Positions 1 through 7,515 of a DNA stretch of 64,000 nucleotides are shown piece after piece. How positions within the stretch are numbered: position 1 is the first letter of the stretch; each line of letters opens with the position of its first letter. Under the pieces are notes generated by a model, which made no database searches, had not been told where the DNA came from, and saw only the letters and a program-made list of their open reading frames with translations. The position numbers and the translations under genes were made by a program. The stretch is from Glycocaulis albus (lineage in GTDB: Bacteria; Pseudomonadota; Alphaproteobacteria; Caulobacterales; Maricaulaceae). The stretch is from positions 186,001 through 250,000 of the forward strand of contig NZ_BMFS01000001.1 of the NCBI RefSeq assembly GCF_014639075.1. The letters are read 5' to 3'.

Positions 1-237
1 TTCACCTCGTCCATTGCCTCGGCCGATGGCGGCGAGGCGTATTCCGCCGAGGCGGTGCGATACCGTATCAAGGCCATGATCCAGGCCGAAACCATCAACG
101 AGATCATGAGCGATGATGCGATTGTCGACCGGCTTCTGGCTGACGGGATCGAGATTGCCCGGCGCACCGTGGCAAAATACCGCGAGGCGATGAATATCCC
201 CTCCTCGGTGCAGCGCCGCCGCATGATGAAGCGTTAG
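1..237 (+). CDS. rpoN: RNA polymerase sigma-54 factor, C-terminal end (partial)
   Basis: The window opens inside this gene; 78 codons and the stop remain. The fragment carries the C-terminal DNA-binding region of sigma-54, with the RpoN box (ARRTVAKYRE, fragment residues 53-62) that contacts the -24 promoter element. Sigma-54 directs RNA polymerase to -24/-12 promoters and needs an AAA+ activator. The order rpoN, hibernation factor, ptsN downstream is the classic rpoN cluster of proteobacteria, which supports the call. The 5' part lies outside the window. Confidence 0.93.
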   Translation, partial: FTSSIASADGGEAYSAEAVRYRIKAMIQAETINEIMSDDAIVDRLLADGIEIARRTVAKYREAMNIPSSVQRRRMMKR

Positions 238-368
238 CACGCTGGTGCCCGAAACCTGTCCTGCACGTCATTAACCAGTTATCTGCATTGACGCCCCCGC
301 CCGGCTTGCTACCGTCACTGCATCCGGTACAGAACCGGATATTCGGCCACGCGTTGTCTTGAAGCGCC

Positions 369-394
369 AGGGGCCTTTTTGAAAAAGGGCTCCT
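369..394 (+). other. Hairpin in the leader of hpf
   Basis: A near-perfect stem (arms about 369-380 and 383-394, containing CCTTTTT / AAAAAGG) lies between rpoN and hpf, about 40 bases before the hpf start. It could be an rpoN terminator or part of the hpf leader. The core CTTTTTGAAAAAGGGCT recurs in the repeat-filled gap near 40068, so it may instead be a dispersed-repeat fragment. The function is not known. Confidence 0.4.
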
Positions 395-432
395 GCAGCC
401 AGCGCAACGCGCCAGCGGCAGATGGAGTCATC

Positions 433-1059
433 ATGCACATCCAGTTTGTTTCCAAAGGTATCGACGTTTCTCCCGCCCTTCGCGAACGCATTGAGGGCAA
501 GGTGGAGGAGGGTACGGCGAAGTATTTCAGCCGTCCCGGCGAGGCGTTTGTAACCGCCGCCAAGGAAGGGTTCGGCTTCCGGGTGGAATGCGCCCTGCAC
601 CTGCCTTCGGGCGCCTTCCTGCAGGCCACCGGCGAGGGGGCGGATGCCTATGCGGCTGCCGAGATTGCCGTCGGACATCTGGAAAAACGCCTGCGCCGTT
701 ACAAGCGCCGCCTGAAGGATCATCACGCAGAGAACAAGTTGGAACTGCCCGCGGAAGAAACACCCATTGTGGTGTTCCGCGGCAATGGACGCGCCGTCAC
801 GCTGGATGAAGATGACAGCGATCTTGATGATGGCGGCGCTACGGGCGGCAGCGAGCCGGTGATTGTCGCCGAGACAGTGGGTGAGCTGCGCACGCTGACG
901 GTGTCGATGGCGGTCCATGAGATGGACGTGCTCGATACCCCCTTCATGCTGTTTCGAAATGCGGCAAGCGGATCGCTGAATGTCGTCTACAGACGCCCTG
1001 ATGGTCATGTGGGGTGGATTGATCCGGCCCGAGAGGCTAAAGACGGCGCCGTTCGCTGA
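433..1059 (+). CDS. hpf: Ribosome hibernation promoting factor, long form
   Basis: 208-aa long-form hibernation factor. The N-terminal part (about residues 1-100, starting MHIQFVSKGIDVS) is the S30AE domain that binds the 30S decoding centre. After an acidic linker (about 120-150) comes a C-terminal domain (about 150-205, ending near GHVGWIDP) that mediates 100S ribosome dimers in this class. The ATG at 433 was chosen because the family begins there and GGAG lies just upstream; an in-frame start at 379 would add 18 residues unlike the family. Its place between rpoN and ptsN is typical. A terminator-like hairpin overlaps its stop codon. Confidence 0.93.
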   Translation: MHIQFVSKGIDVSPALRERIEGKVEEGTAKYFSRPGEAFVTAAKEGFGFRVECALHLPSGAFLQATGEGADAYAAAEIAVGHLEKRLRRYKRRLKDHHAENKLELPAEETPIVVFRGNGRAVTLDEDDSDLDDGGATGGSEPVIVAETVGELRTLTVSMAVHEMDVLDTPFMLFRNAASGSLNVVYRRPDGHVGWIDPAREAKDGAVR

Positions 1060-1072
1060 ACGGGGCCTTTTT
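1045..1072 (+). terminator. Rho-independent terminator overlapping the hpf stop
   Basis: Stem CCGTTC / GAACGG (1049-1054 with 1058-1063), extended by GGC/GCC outer pairs around one mismatch, is followed by five T at 1068-1072. The hpf stop codon (1057-1059) sits in the loop and right arm, so translating ribosomes would melt the hairpin until they release. ptsN begins 28 bases downstream. Confidence 0.6.
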
Positions 1073-1100
1073 CCGGCCCGCCGACAAGCAAAGGCGTGAC

Positions 1101-1565
1101 ATGGCATTGTCAGACCTGATCCCGCCCGGAGGGGCGGTGGCAGACCTGCCCGGCACAAGCCGCAAGCAGGTTCTCCAGTCATTGTGTGACCTGGCACAGC
1201 GCACCTTGCATGTGCCTGCGCGAAGGGTGCTGGATGCCGTCATGGAGCGTGAGAAGCTGGGGTCTACGGGTGTCGGCGATGGCGTGGCCATCCCCCATGC
1301 CCGCACCAGCGATGTCGACCGTGTCTGCGGCGTGTTCGCACGCCTGAAAACGCCGGTTGATTTCGACGCCATGGACGGACGCCACGCCGATCTGGTCTTC
1401 CTGCTTCTGGCACCGGAAGATTCCGGGGCTGAGCATTTGAAGGCTCTTGCGCGCGTTGCCCGGCTCTTCCGCCGGGAGGATATCCGCACCGCGTTGCGCG
1501 CGGCGCCTGATTCAGCGGCTGTGAACGCCATTCTGTCGGGGATGGCCCATACGGACGCGGCGTAG
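1101..1565 (+). CDS. ptsN: PTS IIA-like nitrogen regulatory protein (EIIA-Ntr)
   Basis: 154-aa PTS_EIIA type-2 domain protein. The phospho-accepting histidine is His66 in the motif GVAIPHAR. EIIA-Ntr is the last component of the nitrogen phosphotransfer chain (EI-Ntr, NPr, EIIA-Ntr) and regulates potassium transport and other targets by protein contact rather than by carrying sugar. It follows hpf by 41 bases, on the same strand, as in most rpoN clusters. The length is normal for the family. Confidence 0.93.
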   Translation: MALSDLIPPGGAVADLPGTSRKQVLQSLCDLAQRTLHVPARRVLDAVMEREKLGSTGVGDGVAIPHARTSDVDRVCGVFARLKTPVDFDAMDGRHADLVFLLLAPEDSGAEHLKALARVARLFRREDIRTALRAAPDSAAVNAILSGMAHTDAA

Positions 1566-1573
1566 GGCGCGGA

Positions 1574-2440
1574 TCAGCGCTGCATCCCGGCTTCGATGTG
1601 TCCGTCAGCGTGCACGATCGCGTGCTTCATGCCTTGCGAATTGTATTGCGCGCTGACATGGCCCTTTGAATCCACCGCGATAATCCCGCCATCCCCGCCA
1701 AGCTCGGCGATATCGTCGAGCGCGCCCTTGACGGCCTCGTCGAGCGAAGATCCCAGGTAGCGCATGCGTGCGGACACGTCGGCCGCCGCATTGGCGCGCA
1801 TGAAGTATTCTCCCTGGCCGGTGCAGGACACGGCAACACGCGCATCGGCCCAGGTGCCCGACCCGATAATGGGCGTATCGCCGACCCGCCCCCAACGCTT
1901 TCTGAGCGTGCCGCCGGTAGAGGTGGCGCCGCACAGAATGCCGTCGCTGTCGAGCACAACGCAGCCGACCGTTCCAGTCGCGATCTCGCGCCCATCCGGT
2001 ACGGCGGCGGGCTGGTAATAGCTGTCCGGCTCTGCAATCTCCTCGATTTTGTGGGTGCGCGCGATATCGGCCGCGCCCGCGCCGGCGATCAGCACGTGAG
2101 GGGTTGAGTCCATGACCACGCGTGCAGCCGTGATGGGGGAGATGAAGCCTTCCAGCGCCGCCACTGCGCCCGCCTTGCGCGACGGCCCCTCCATGATGGA
2201 GGCGTCCAGCTCGTAGCGGCCGGCCGTGTTGGGCGAGGCGCCCCGTCCCGCCACGTAGAGCGCGCTTTCCTCCATGGCCCGTACCAGCTTCACGGCGACA
2301 TCCACCGCGTGTCCGCCGCCTGCGAGAAGCGCCCGCCCCTCTTGCGCCAGCGCGCGCAGATGCGCGACTTCACGCTCGTAGGAACGCTCGGCAAGCACGC
2401 CAGCTCCGCCGTGCAGGACAAGGGCGGTCGGTCGGGTCAT
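1574..2440 (-). CDS. iaaA: Isoaspartyl peptidase / L-asparaginase (plant type)
   Basis: 288-aa N-terminal-nucleophile hydrolase of the Asparaginase_2 family. It is made as a proenzyme that cleaves itself before a threonine; here the site is GTVG with Thr157 as the new N-terminal nucleophile. The N-terminal LHGGAG motif and the GTGQGE-like segment (SCTGQGEYF) after the cleavage site also match. The enzyme hydrolyses beta-aspartyl dipeptides and asparagine. No signal peptide is seen. It is convergent with ptsN (8-base gap). Confidence 0.9.
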   Translation of the reverse strand: MTRPTALVLHGGAGVLAERSYEREVAHLRALAQEGRALLAGGGHAVDVAVKLVRAMEESALYVAGRGASPNTAGRYELDASIMEGPSRKAGAVAALEGFISPITAARVVMDSTPHVLIAGAGAADIARTHKIEEIAEPDSYYQPAAVPDGREIATGTVGCVVLDSDGILCGATSTGGTLRKRWGRVGDTPIIGSGTWADARVAVSCTGQGEYFMRANAAADVSARMRYLGSSLDEAVKGALDDIAELGGDGGIIAVDSKGHVSAQYNSQGMKHAIVHADGHIEAGMQR

Positions 2441-2596
2441 GAGCGGGTCTCCGTCTGGCGGGATGCGGCAAGGAGAGGCTCATAACATCCCTGTGCTTCC
2501 CTCAGAAGCGCCAAGGCGCTATTTCGTCAGGCAAAGCGTGGTGCATTTGCACATCGCTGATGCAGCAACACGGCCATTCCAACGGGGAGAGAGATC

Positions 2597-3370
2597 ATGC
2601 AGTTCAAGGGCGCAAGCGCGGTTATCACGGGCGGGGCATCAGGTCTGGGCGAGGGCACGGCCCGGCGCCTGGCCGCTGAAGGATGCAAGGTCGCAATCTT
2701 CGATCTCAACGAGGAGCGCGGCGAGGCACTGGCAAAGGAGCTTGGCGGCGTGTTCGCCAAGGTGAATGTCGCCGATGTGGACAGCGTCAAGGCCGGTTTT
2801 GAAAAGGCCCGCGCCGCCAACGGGCAGGAGCGCATTCTCGTGAACTGCGCCGGGATTGGCTGGGCGGAGAAGACCGCGCGCCGCTCCTCTTCCGGTGATA
2901 TTGTCGGCCACCAGCTCGACAAGTTTGCGCTGGTCATCAACATCAACCTGATCGGGTCGTTCAACTGTGCCGTGCTGGCTGCCGAGGGCATGCTCACCCT
3001 TGATCCGGACGCATCGGGCCGCGGTGTGATCATCAATACCGCGTCGGTTGCCGCGCAGGACGGCCAGATCGGCCAGGTTGCCTATTCGGCGTCCAAGGGC
3101 GGCATTTATGGCATGACCCTGCCCATGGCCCGCGATCTGGCGCGCGAGGGCGTGCGGGTGAACACCATCCTGCCGGGCTTTTTCGAGACACCGATCTATC
3201 AGCAAATGCCGCCGGAAGTGAAAGTGAACCTCGCCAGCCATCTGCAGTTCCCGCAGCGCTTCGGCACCCCGGCTGAATACGCCGATCTCGTCGCTTTCAT
3301 GGTCGGTAATGATTACATCAACGCAGAATGCGTCCGCCTTGATGCCGGTGCGCGCATGCCCCCGAAATAG
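2597..3370 (+). CDS. Short-chain dehydrogenase, 3-hydroxyacyl-CoA dehydrogenase type
   Basis: 257-aa classical SDR. The cofactor motif TGGASGLG is at residues 11-18, the NAG-equivalent motif (NCAG) at 83-86, and the catalytic residues are Ser150, Tyr163 and Lys167 (YSASK). An aspartate after the second beta strand (FDLNEE) favours NAD over NADP. The overall pattern resembles human HSD17B10 and bacterial short-chain 3-hydroxyacyl-CoA dehydrogenases, suggesting a role in fatty-acid or isoleucine breakdown; the substrate is inferred. A strong GGAGAGA site precedes the ATG. Confidence 0.85.
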   Translation: MQFKGASAVITGGASGLGEGTARRLAAEGCKVAIFDLNEERGEALAKELGGVFAKVNVADVDSVKAGFEKARAANGQERILVNCAGIGWAEKTARRSSSGDIVGHQLDKFALVININLIGSFNCAVLAAEGMLTLDPDASGRGVIINTASVAAQDGQIGQVAYSASKGGIYGMTLPMARDLAREGVRVNTILPGFFETPIYQQMPPEVKVNLASHLQFPQRFGTPAEYADLVAFMVGNDYINAECVRLDAGARMPPK

Positions 3371-3418
3371 GGGTTCGGCGGCTTCTGGTGCCACACGCCT
3401 CTGGAGCAACTATCACTT

Positions 3419-3580
3419 CGTCATTCCAGAAGCGCCGCGAGGCGCTATCTGGAACCCAGTCACCTGTTAGCTCTGCACATCCGTGCGTCGCGCCTCGCAT
3501 TAGCCCAGGCGCGCGTTGGCGCTTTTCAAGCCGCTTTGCGGAGCAAAAAAAGCTGGGTTCCGGCGTCCGCCGGAATGACG
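3419..3580. repeat. Pair of dispersed palindromic repeats, inverted
   Basis: Two related units face each other in the 340-base gap before the TonB receptor. The left unit (3419-3459) starts CGTCATTCC and ends CTGGAACCCAG and folds on AGCGCC/GGCGCT. The right unit (3553-3580) is CTGGGTTCC...GGAATGACG, folding on TTCCGGC/GCCGGAA. Their ends are reverse complements. Similar units occur at 10144, 22462, 40028 and 42392, so this is a dispersed intergenic family. Confidence 0.7.
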
Positions 3581-3663
3581 AGGATGGAGGGTATGAGGGT
3601 CACCGCATACCTAACTGCAATTCATTCTCAAATGCTATTGGCAGTGTCCCGCGTATCCTGTAG

Positions 3664-3680
3664 GTGAGACTTATTCTCAC
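3664..3680. promoter_or_regulatory. Fur-like iron box upstream of the TonB receptor
   Basis: A perfect inverted repeat GTGAGA-cttat-TCTCAC lies 31 bases before the receptor start. The inner 15 bases, TGAGACTTATTCTCA, match the 7-1-7 Fur consensus TGATAATNATTATCA at 11 of 14 defined positions. Iron-repressed control of a FecA-like receptor would fit. This is inferred from sequence only. Confidence 0.5.
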
Positions 3681-3710
3681 TTTCATCCGACGTCAGGGAC
3701 GACGCCAACC

Positions 3711-5942
3711 ATGCGCACGCTTCTTCTTGCCAGCACGGCCGTACTGGCTCTCGCCGCCAATGCCGCCGCTGAAAATTCCAGCGACACAGACATCAATGTC
3801 GAGACCATCACCATTATCGGCCTGAAGGGCGATGCGCGCGAGGTGGCCGGTTCTGCCACCCTGCTGCCGAGCGAGGTCCTGCAGGTTCAGGACTATACCG
3901 ATATCGGGCGTGTGCTGCGCCAGGTGCCGGGCGTGAACATCCAGGAGGAAGATGGCTACGGGTTACGTCCCAATATCGGCCTGCGCGGCACTGGCCTGGA
4001 CCGCTCTGCCAATATCGTCCTGATGGAAGATGGCATTCTGGCCGCACCTGCGCCCTACTCGGCGGCAGCGGCCTATTACTCGCCCTATGTGGGCCGCATG
4101 GCCGGCGTGGAGATCGTCAAGGGCGCGGCCGGGGTACGCTATGGCCCGCGCACGCAGGGCGGCTCGGTCAATTTCCTGTCCACGCCGGTGCCGGAGAGCT
4201 GGTCGGGGCGTCTTGCCATCACGGCAGGTGAAGAAGAGGCGCGCCGCATTCATGCCTATGCCGGTGGTATGACGGAAGTCTCGCAAGGTGTGCGCCTCGG
4301 CGGGCTTGTCGAGGCCTATACCGACAGCGCGGACGGCTTCAAGACCATCGATTTCAACACCGGGCAATCCACCGGGTTTGACCTGACAGACTTTGGCGCA
4401 CGTCTGCGCGCCGAATTTGATGGCGTGGGCGTCACCCATGCTGTGGAGTTGCGCTACCAGACGTCCGACGAAACCTCCGACGAGACCTATATGGGCCTCA
4501 CCGATGCCGATTTCGCGGCCAATCCCTACCGGCGCTATGCCGCCAGCGCGAACGACAATATCGTGGTCGACCAGTCGCGCTGGGTGCTGCGCTATGACGC
4601 CGCTTTCGACAATGGTCTCAATTTCACCGCGCTGGGCTACCGCAACGAGGTGGCGCGCAACTGGTTCAAGGTGGAGGGCGTCAATGCCGGGGCCGGGCGC
4701 CGCTCTCTCGGTGCGGTGCTGTCCGACCCGGCCACCTATTCGGCGGAATACGCCATCCTGACGGGCCAGCCGGGCCTGGTTTCCATCGATGGCGCGGTGA
4801 TCAGCCGCAATAATAACCGCTCTTATCTGGCTGAAGGCGTACAGGCCGAGCTGGCGGGCAATGCGGCCCTGCTGGGTGCGGACCATCGCTGGCGGGTGGG
4901 CGTGCGCGCGCACCGCGACTCTGAAGACCGTTTCCAGAACGAGGTCTTCTACCGCATGGACAATTCGCAGCTGGTGCAGACCGGCGCACAAACACCCGGC
5001 CAGCATGATAACCGCATCAGCGAAGCCGAGGCGCTGGCCATCTTCGTCCAGGACGAGATCAGCTTTGGCGCGCTCACCCTCGTGCCGGGCCTGCGCTATG
5101 AACGCATTGAGGGCACGCAGACGCGCTGGGCCGCCACCGACCCGGCCCGTACCGGCGCCACGACCGTCACCGGTAGCACAACGGATGTGCTCATCCCGGG
5201 CCTCGGCGTGCGCTATCAGCTGAGTGACAGCGTCTCCCTTTTCGGCGGTGTGCACCGTGGCTTTGCTCCGTCCTCGCCCTCGTCACAGAGCGATCCGGAA
5301 GATGCGGTGAACTGGGAAGCGGGCGTGCGCTGGACGGGCGGAACCGCCTTTGTAGAGGCGGTCGGCTTCTTCAACGACTATTCCAACCTGATCGGCACGT
5401 GCACGGCCTCCACGGGCGGGGGCTGCACGATCGGCGCGCAGTTCGATGGCGGCGAAGTGGATGTGCGCGGACTGGAATTGTCGGCCGGTATCGATCTGGC
5501 CGCTTTTGCCGGCTGGAGCGGCGTGTCGGTGCCCGTGCGCGGCGCCTACACCTGGACCGATGCCGAATTCCAGACCGCCTTCCGGTCGGGCTATGGCCCC
5601 TGGGGCAATGTGCAGGCGGGTGACCAGCTGCCCTATCTGCCGGAGCATCAATGGTTCGCCTCGATCGGCCTTGAACAGGGCCGTTTCGGCAGCCAGCTGG
5701 CCGTGACCTGGAATGGCGAACGCCGTACGGTGGCAGGGCAGGGTGCCATTCCCGCCGCCCAGTTCCTGGACTCCTACGCGGTGGCTGATCTGGCCGTCTG
5801 GTATGATCTCAGTGATGCGCTGCGCGCGCGGGTGCAGGTCAGAAACCTCACCGATGAGGTCTATGCCGCCTCGCGCAGCCCGGCGGGCCTGCGCCCCGGT
5901 GCGCCGCGTGCGGTGCTGTTCGGGCTGGCAGCCAATTTCTAG
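3711..5942 (+). CDS. TonB-dependent outer-membrane receptor, FecA-like
   Basis: 743-aa outer-membrane receptor. Residues 1-20 form a signal peptide (ending NAAAEN). The plug domain (about 45-160) has the family sequence GLRPNIGLRGTG and the segment VLMEDGILAAPAPYSAAAAYY typical of ferric-citrate FecA relatives. The rest is the 22-strand beta barrel, ending in the aromatic C-terminal residue Phe (AANF) needed for barrel assembly. There is no N-terminal FecA signalling domain, so it probably does not drive a FecI/FecR relay. A Fur-like palindrome upstream suggests iron control. The real ligand cannot be read from sequence. Confidence 0.9.
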   Translation: MRTLLLASTAVLALAANAAAENSSDTDINVETITIIGLKGDAREVAGSATLLPSEVLQVQDYTDIGRVLRQVPGVNIQEEDGYGLRPNIGLRGTGLDRSANIVLMEDGILAAPAPYSAAAAYYSPYVGRMAGVEIVKGAAGVRYGPRTQGGSVNFLSTPVPESWSGRLAITAGEEEARRIHAYAGGMTEVSQGVRLGGLVEAYTDSADGFKTIDFNTGQSTGFDLTDFGARLRAEFDGVGVTHAVELRYQTSDETSDETYMGLTDADFAANPYRRYAASANDNIVVDQSRWVLRYDAAFDNGLNFTALGYRNEVARNWFKVEGVNAGAGRRSLGAVLSDPATYSAEYAILTGQPGLVSIDGAVISRNNNRSYLAEGVQAELAGNAALLGADHRWRVGVRAHRDSEDRFQNEVFYRMDNSQLVQTGAQTPGQHDNRISEAEALAIFVQDEISFGALTLVPGLRYERIEGTQTRWAATDPARTGATTVTGSTTDVLIPGLGVRYQLSDSVSLFGGVHRGFAPSSPSSQSDPEDAVNWEAGVRWTGGTAFVEAVGFFNDYSNLIGTCTASTGGGCTIGAQFDGGEVDVRGLELSAGIDLAAFAGWSGVSVPVRGAYTWTDAEFQTAFRSGYGPWGNVQAGDQLPYLPEHQWFASIGLEQGRFGSQLAVTWNGERRTVAGQGAIPAAQFLDSYAVADLAVWYDLSDALRARVQVRNLTDEVYAASRSPAGLRPGAPRAVLFGLAANF

Positions 5943-5967
5943 CCGAAGGCTTGCCTGAACTGAAAAG

Positions 5968-5994
5968 CCCCGGACCATCGGTCCGGGGTTTTTT
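5968..5994 (+). terminator. Rho-independent terminator after the TonB receptor
   Basis: A perfect 9-bp stem CCCCGGACC / GGTCCGGGG with a 3-base loop is followed by six T, 25 bases after the receptor stop. It lies between this gene and the convergent lipoprotein gene. Confidence 0.9.
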
Positions 5995-6011
5995 GCTTTA
6001 CAGATCAAACA

Positions 6012-6533
6012 CTACTGAACAGGCGGGCGGACCAGCGGACCCAGATTGCGGATCACATCAACCGCATCGAAGGCATCCGGGCTATCGGGCGTTTCGCCGC
6101 GGCCGAGCTGGATCTCCGCCATGGCTTCATAGCGGGTCACCTCGCGCAGATTGACATCATCCCAGAACGGGTCGCGCCAGCCATACCAGCCATGGCGCGG
6201 ATGGTAGTACCGGTAGAAGACATCAAACCGGTCATAATAGCGCGGCGAACTGCCGGTGAAGCGGCGCTCCGCCTCGGTGTCCCGGCGGATCAGGCGGAAA
6301 TAGTCATAGCCCTGCTCGCGGGTCAGCTCTGCAGCCCGGTAGAGCAGGAAGGTCTCAACCGACTGACGCTCGGTCAGCGAATTGCCGGAAAATCCGACCA
6401 TGAACCGGTTCTGCTCGATCTGCTGTTCGGAATAACCAAACCCGCCGGCAGTGGCGCGCTGGTAAGGCGTGGACTCGGCGCAAGCGGCCAGAATGGCGGC
6501 GCTGGCGGCAAATCCGGCGATAAGGCGCTTCAT
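6012..6533 (-). CDS. Lipoprotein, CC0125/CC1285 family
   Basis: 173-aa predicted lipoprotein with a lipobox ILAAC (Cys18). The mature part contains FGYSEQQIEQNRFMVGFSGN followed by a segment about an acyl-chain-like FLLYRAAELTREQGYDYF, a pattern shared by a family of alphaproteobacterial lipoproteins first seen in Caulobacter (CC0125/CC1285). No catalytic residues are evident and the function is not known. A GGGAGG site sits upstream of the ATG. It is convergent with the TonB receptor. Confidence 0.75.
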   Translation of the reverse strand: MKRLIAGFAASAAILAACAESTPYQRATAGGFGYSEQQIEQNRFMVGFSGNSLTERQSVETFLLYRAAELTREQGYDYFRLIRRDTEAERRFTGSSPRYYDRFDVFYRYYHPRHGWYGWRDPFWDDVNLREVTRYEAMAEIQLGRGETPDSPDAFDAVDVIRNLGPLVRPPVQ

Positions 6534-6631
6534 GGCTCATACCTCCCAAATGGATTTCATCCCAACCTCTCAACCAGTATGGAGCGCAATCGTTCCGCGG
6601 CAAATCACATCTGCGCGGGCTCTCCTTCAGG

Positions 6632-7249
6632 TCAGGCAGTCAGCGGCAGGAGTCCGAGCCGGTCCAGTTCGGCCTTCAGGGCGGGTGCGCCGGTGAAATG
6701 GTGCACGGCGAAACCGGCTCTTGCACCCGCCTCGATATTGTCCAGCCGGTCGTCGATGAAGAGCGTTTCTGGCGGCGGTGTGCCTATGCGCGCTGCGGTC
6801 AGGGCGTAGATCGCCGGGTCTGGCTTTACGAGCCCTTCCTGCCCCGATATCACCGCTGTTTCAAAGAGGCCGAAGGCCGGATAGAGGGCCAGCACGTCGG
6901 CCCATTTTTCCGCCGGCATGTTGGACAGGGCGTATTGCGGCACGCCGCGCGCGTGCAGGGTTTCGATCACGCCGTCCATGCCCGGCATATAGCCGCTGAA
7001 CATGGCGTTCCAGCCGGTGTCCCATGCTTCGATGAGCGCAGCCCTGTCGGGATGCTGGCGGATCAGCGCCTCCCGGTTGGCAGCCATGCTGATGCCCCGG
7101 TCGTGGGCTTCATGCCAGTCCATGGTGCACACGGACATGAGAAAATCCCGGCGCTCTTCAGCATCCGGGATCAATCGGCGATAAAGGTAATCGGGGTTCC
7201 AGTCGGCGAGCGTGCGGCCGAGATCCCAGAGGATCGCACGCACGGACAC
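6632..7249 (-). CDS. HAD-superfamily hydrolase
   Basis: About 205 aa. HAD motif I is atypical at its second aspartate: ILWDLGRTLADW, where many phosphatases have DxDxT; the DxG form is known in YihX-like and haloacid-type members. Motif II is ALSNMP, the motif III lysine is in KPDPAIY, and motif IV is FIDDRLDN. The fold and spacing match YihX/HAD-IA phosphatases acting on small phosphorylated metabolites. The GTG start at 7249 (VSVRAILWD) was chosen because the longer frame runs back through rpmJ. It lies 17 bases after rpmJ, probably co-transcribed. Confidence 0.82.
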   Translation of the reverse strand: MSVRAILWDLGRTLADWNPDYLYRRLIPDAEERRDFLMSVCTMDWHEAHDRGISMAANREALIRQHPDRAALIEAWDTGWNAMFSGYMPGMDGVIETLHARGVPQYALSNMPAEKWADVLALYPAFGLFETAVISGQEGLVKPDPAIYALTAARIGTPPPETLFIDDRLDNIEAGARAGFAVHHFTGAPALKAELDRLGLLPLTA

Positions 7250-7266
7250 AGGCCGGCGCGCCCGTG

Positions 7267-7392
7267 CTAGCCGGCGCGGGCCTTGAAGCGCGGATCGGTT
7301 TTGTTGATCACATAGACACGGCCACGGCGGCGCACCACCTGGCAATCGCGGTGCCGGGCTTTCAGGGAGCGGATGGAGCTGCGCACTTTCAT
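7267..7392 (-). CDS. rpmJ: 50S ribosomal protein L36 (41-aa form)
   Basis: A 41-codon gene reading [20 protein letters not shown] and then a basic tail with [16 protein letters not shown]. This is the alphaproteobacterial L36, which has a single cysteine and lacks the zinc-binding Cys/His set of the 37-38-aa form. L36 is a small, late-assembling 50S protein bound to 23S rRNA. It sits alone here, away from the spc operon, as is common for this form in alphaproteobacteria. A good sigma-70-type promoter (7450-7478) lies upstream and the HAD gene follows. Confidence 0.93.
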   Translation of the reverse strand: MKVRSSIRSLKARHRDCQVVRRRGRVYVINKTDPRFKARAG

Positions 7393-7449
7393 GGTCTTGT
7401 CTCGTACCTGGAGCGGGACCGGAGCACCCGCGTTTTCAAGGGAGCGCAG

Positions 7450-7478
7450 GTGTTACAGTCCACCCCGGTCCAAGTCAA
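7450..7478 (-). promoter_or_regulatory. Sigma-70-type promoter for rpmJ
   Basis: On the minus strand TTGACT is followed after exactly 17 bases by TAACAC, predicting a leader of about 50 bases before rpmJ. The same stretch holds a hairpin CCCCGGT / ACCGGGG (7463-7484) that overlaps the -35 region and may end tadG transcripts. Confidence 0.5.
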
Positions 7479-7515
7479 CCGGGGCGTCCTGCCACTTGCA
7501 CAGAAAGGCGAAGGC

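Noticed and set aside
3963-5255. Minus-strand open frame of 430 aa
   Set aside because: It is the antisense shadow of the FecA-like receptor; Ala/Arg/His-rich with no recognisable domain.
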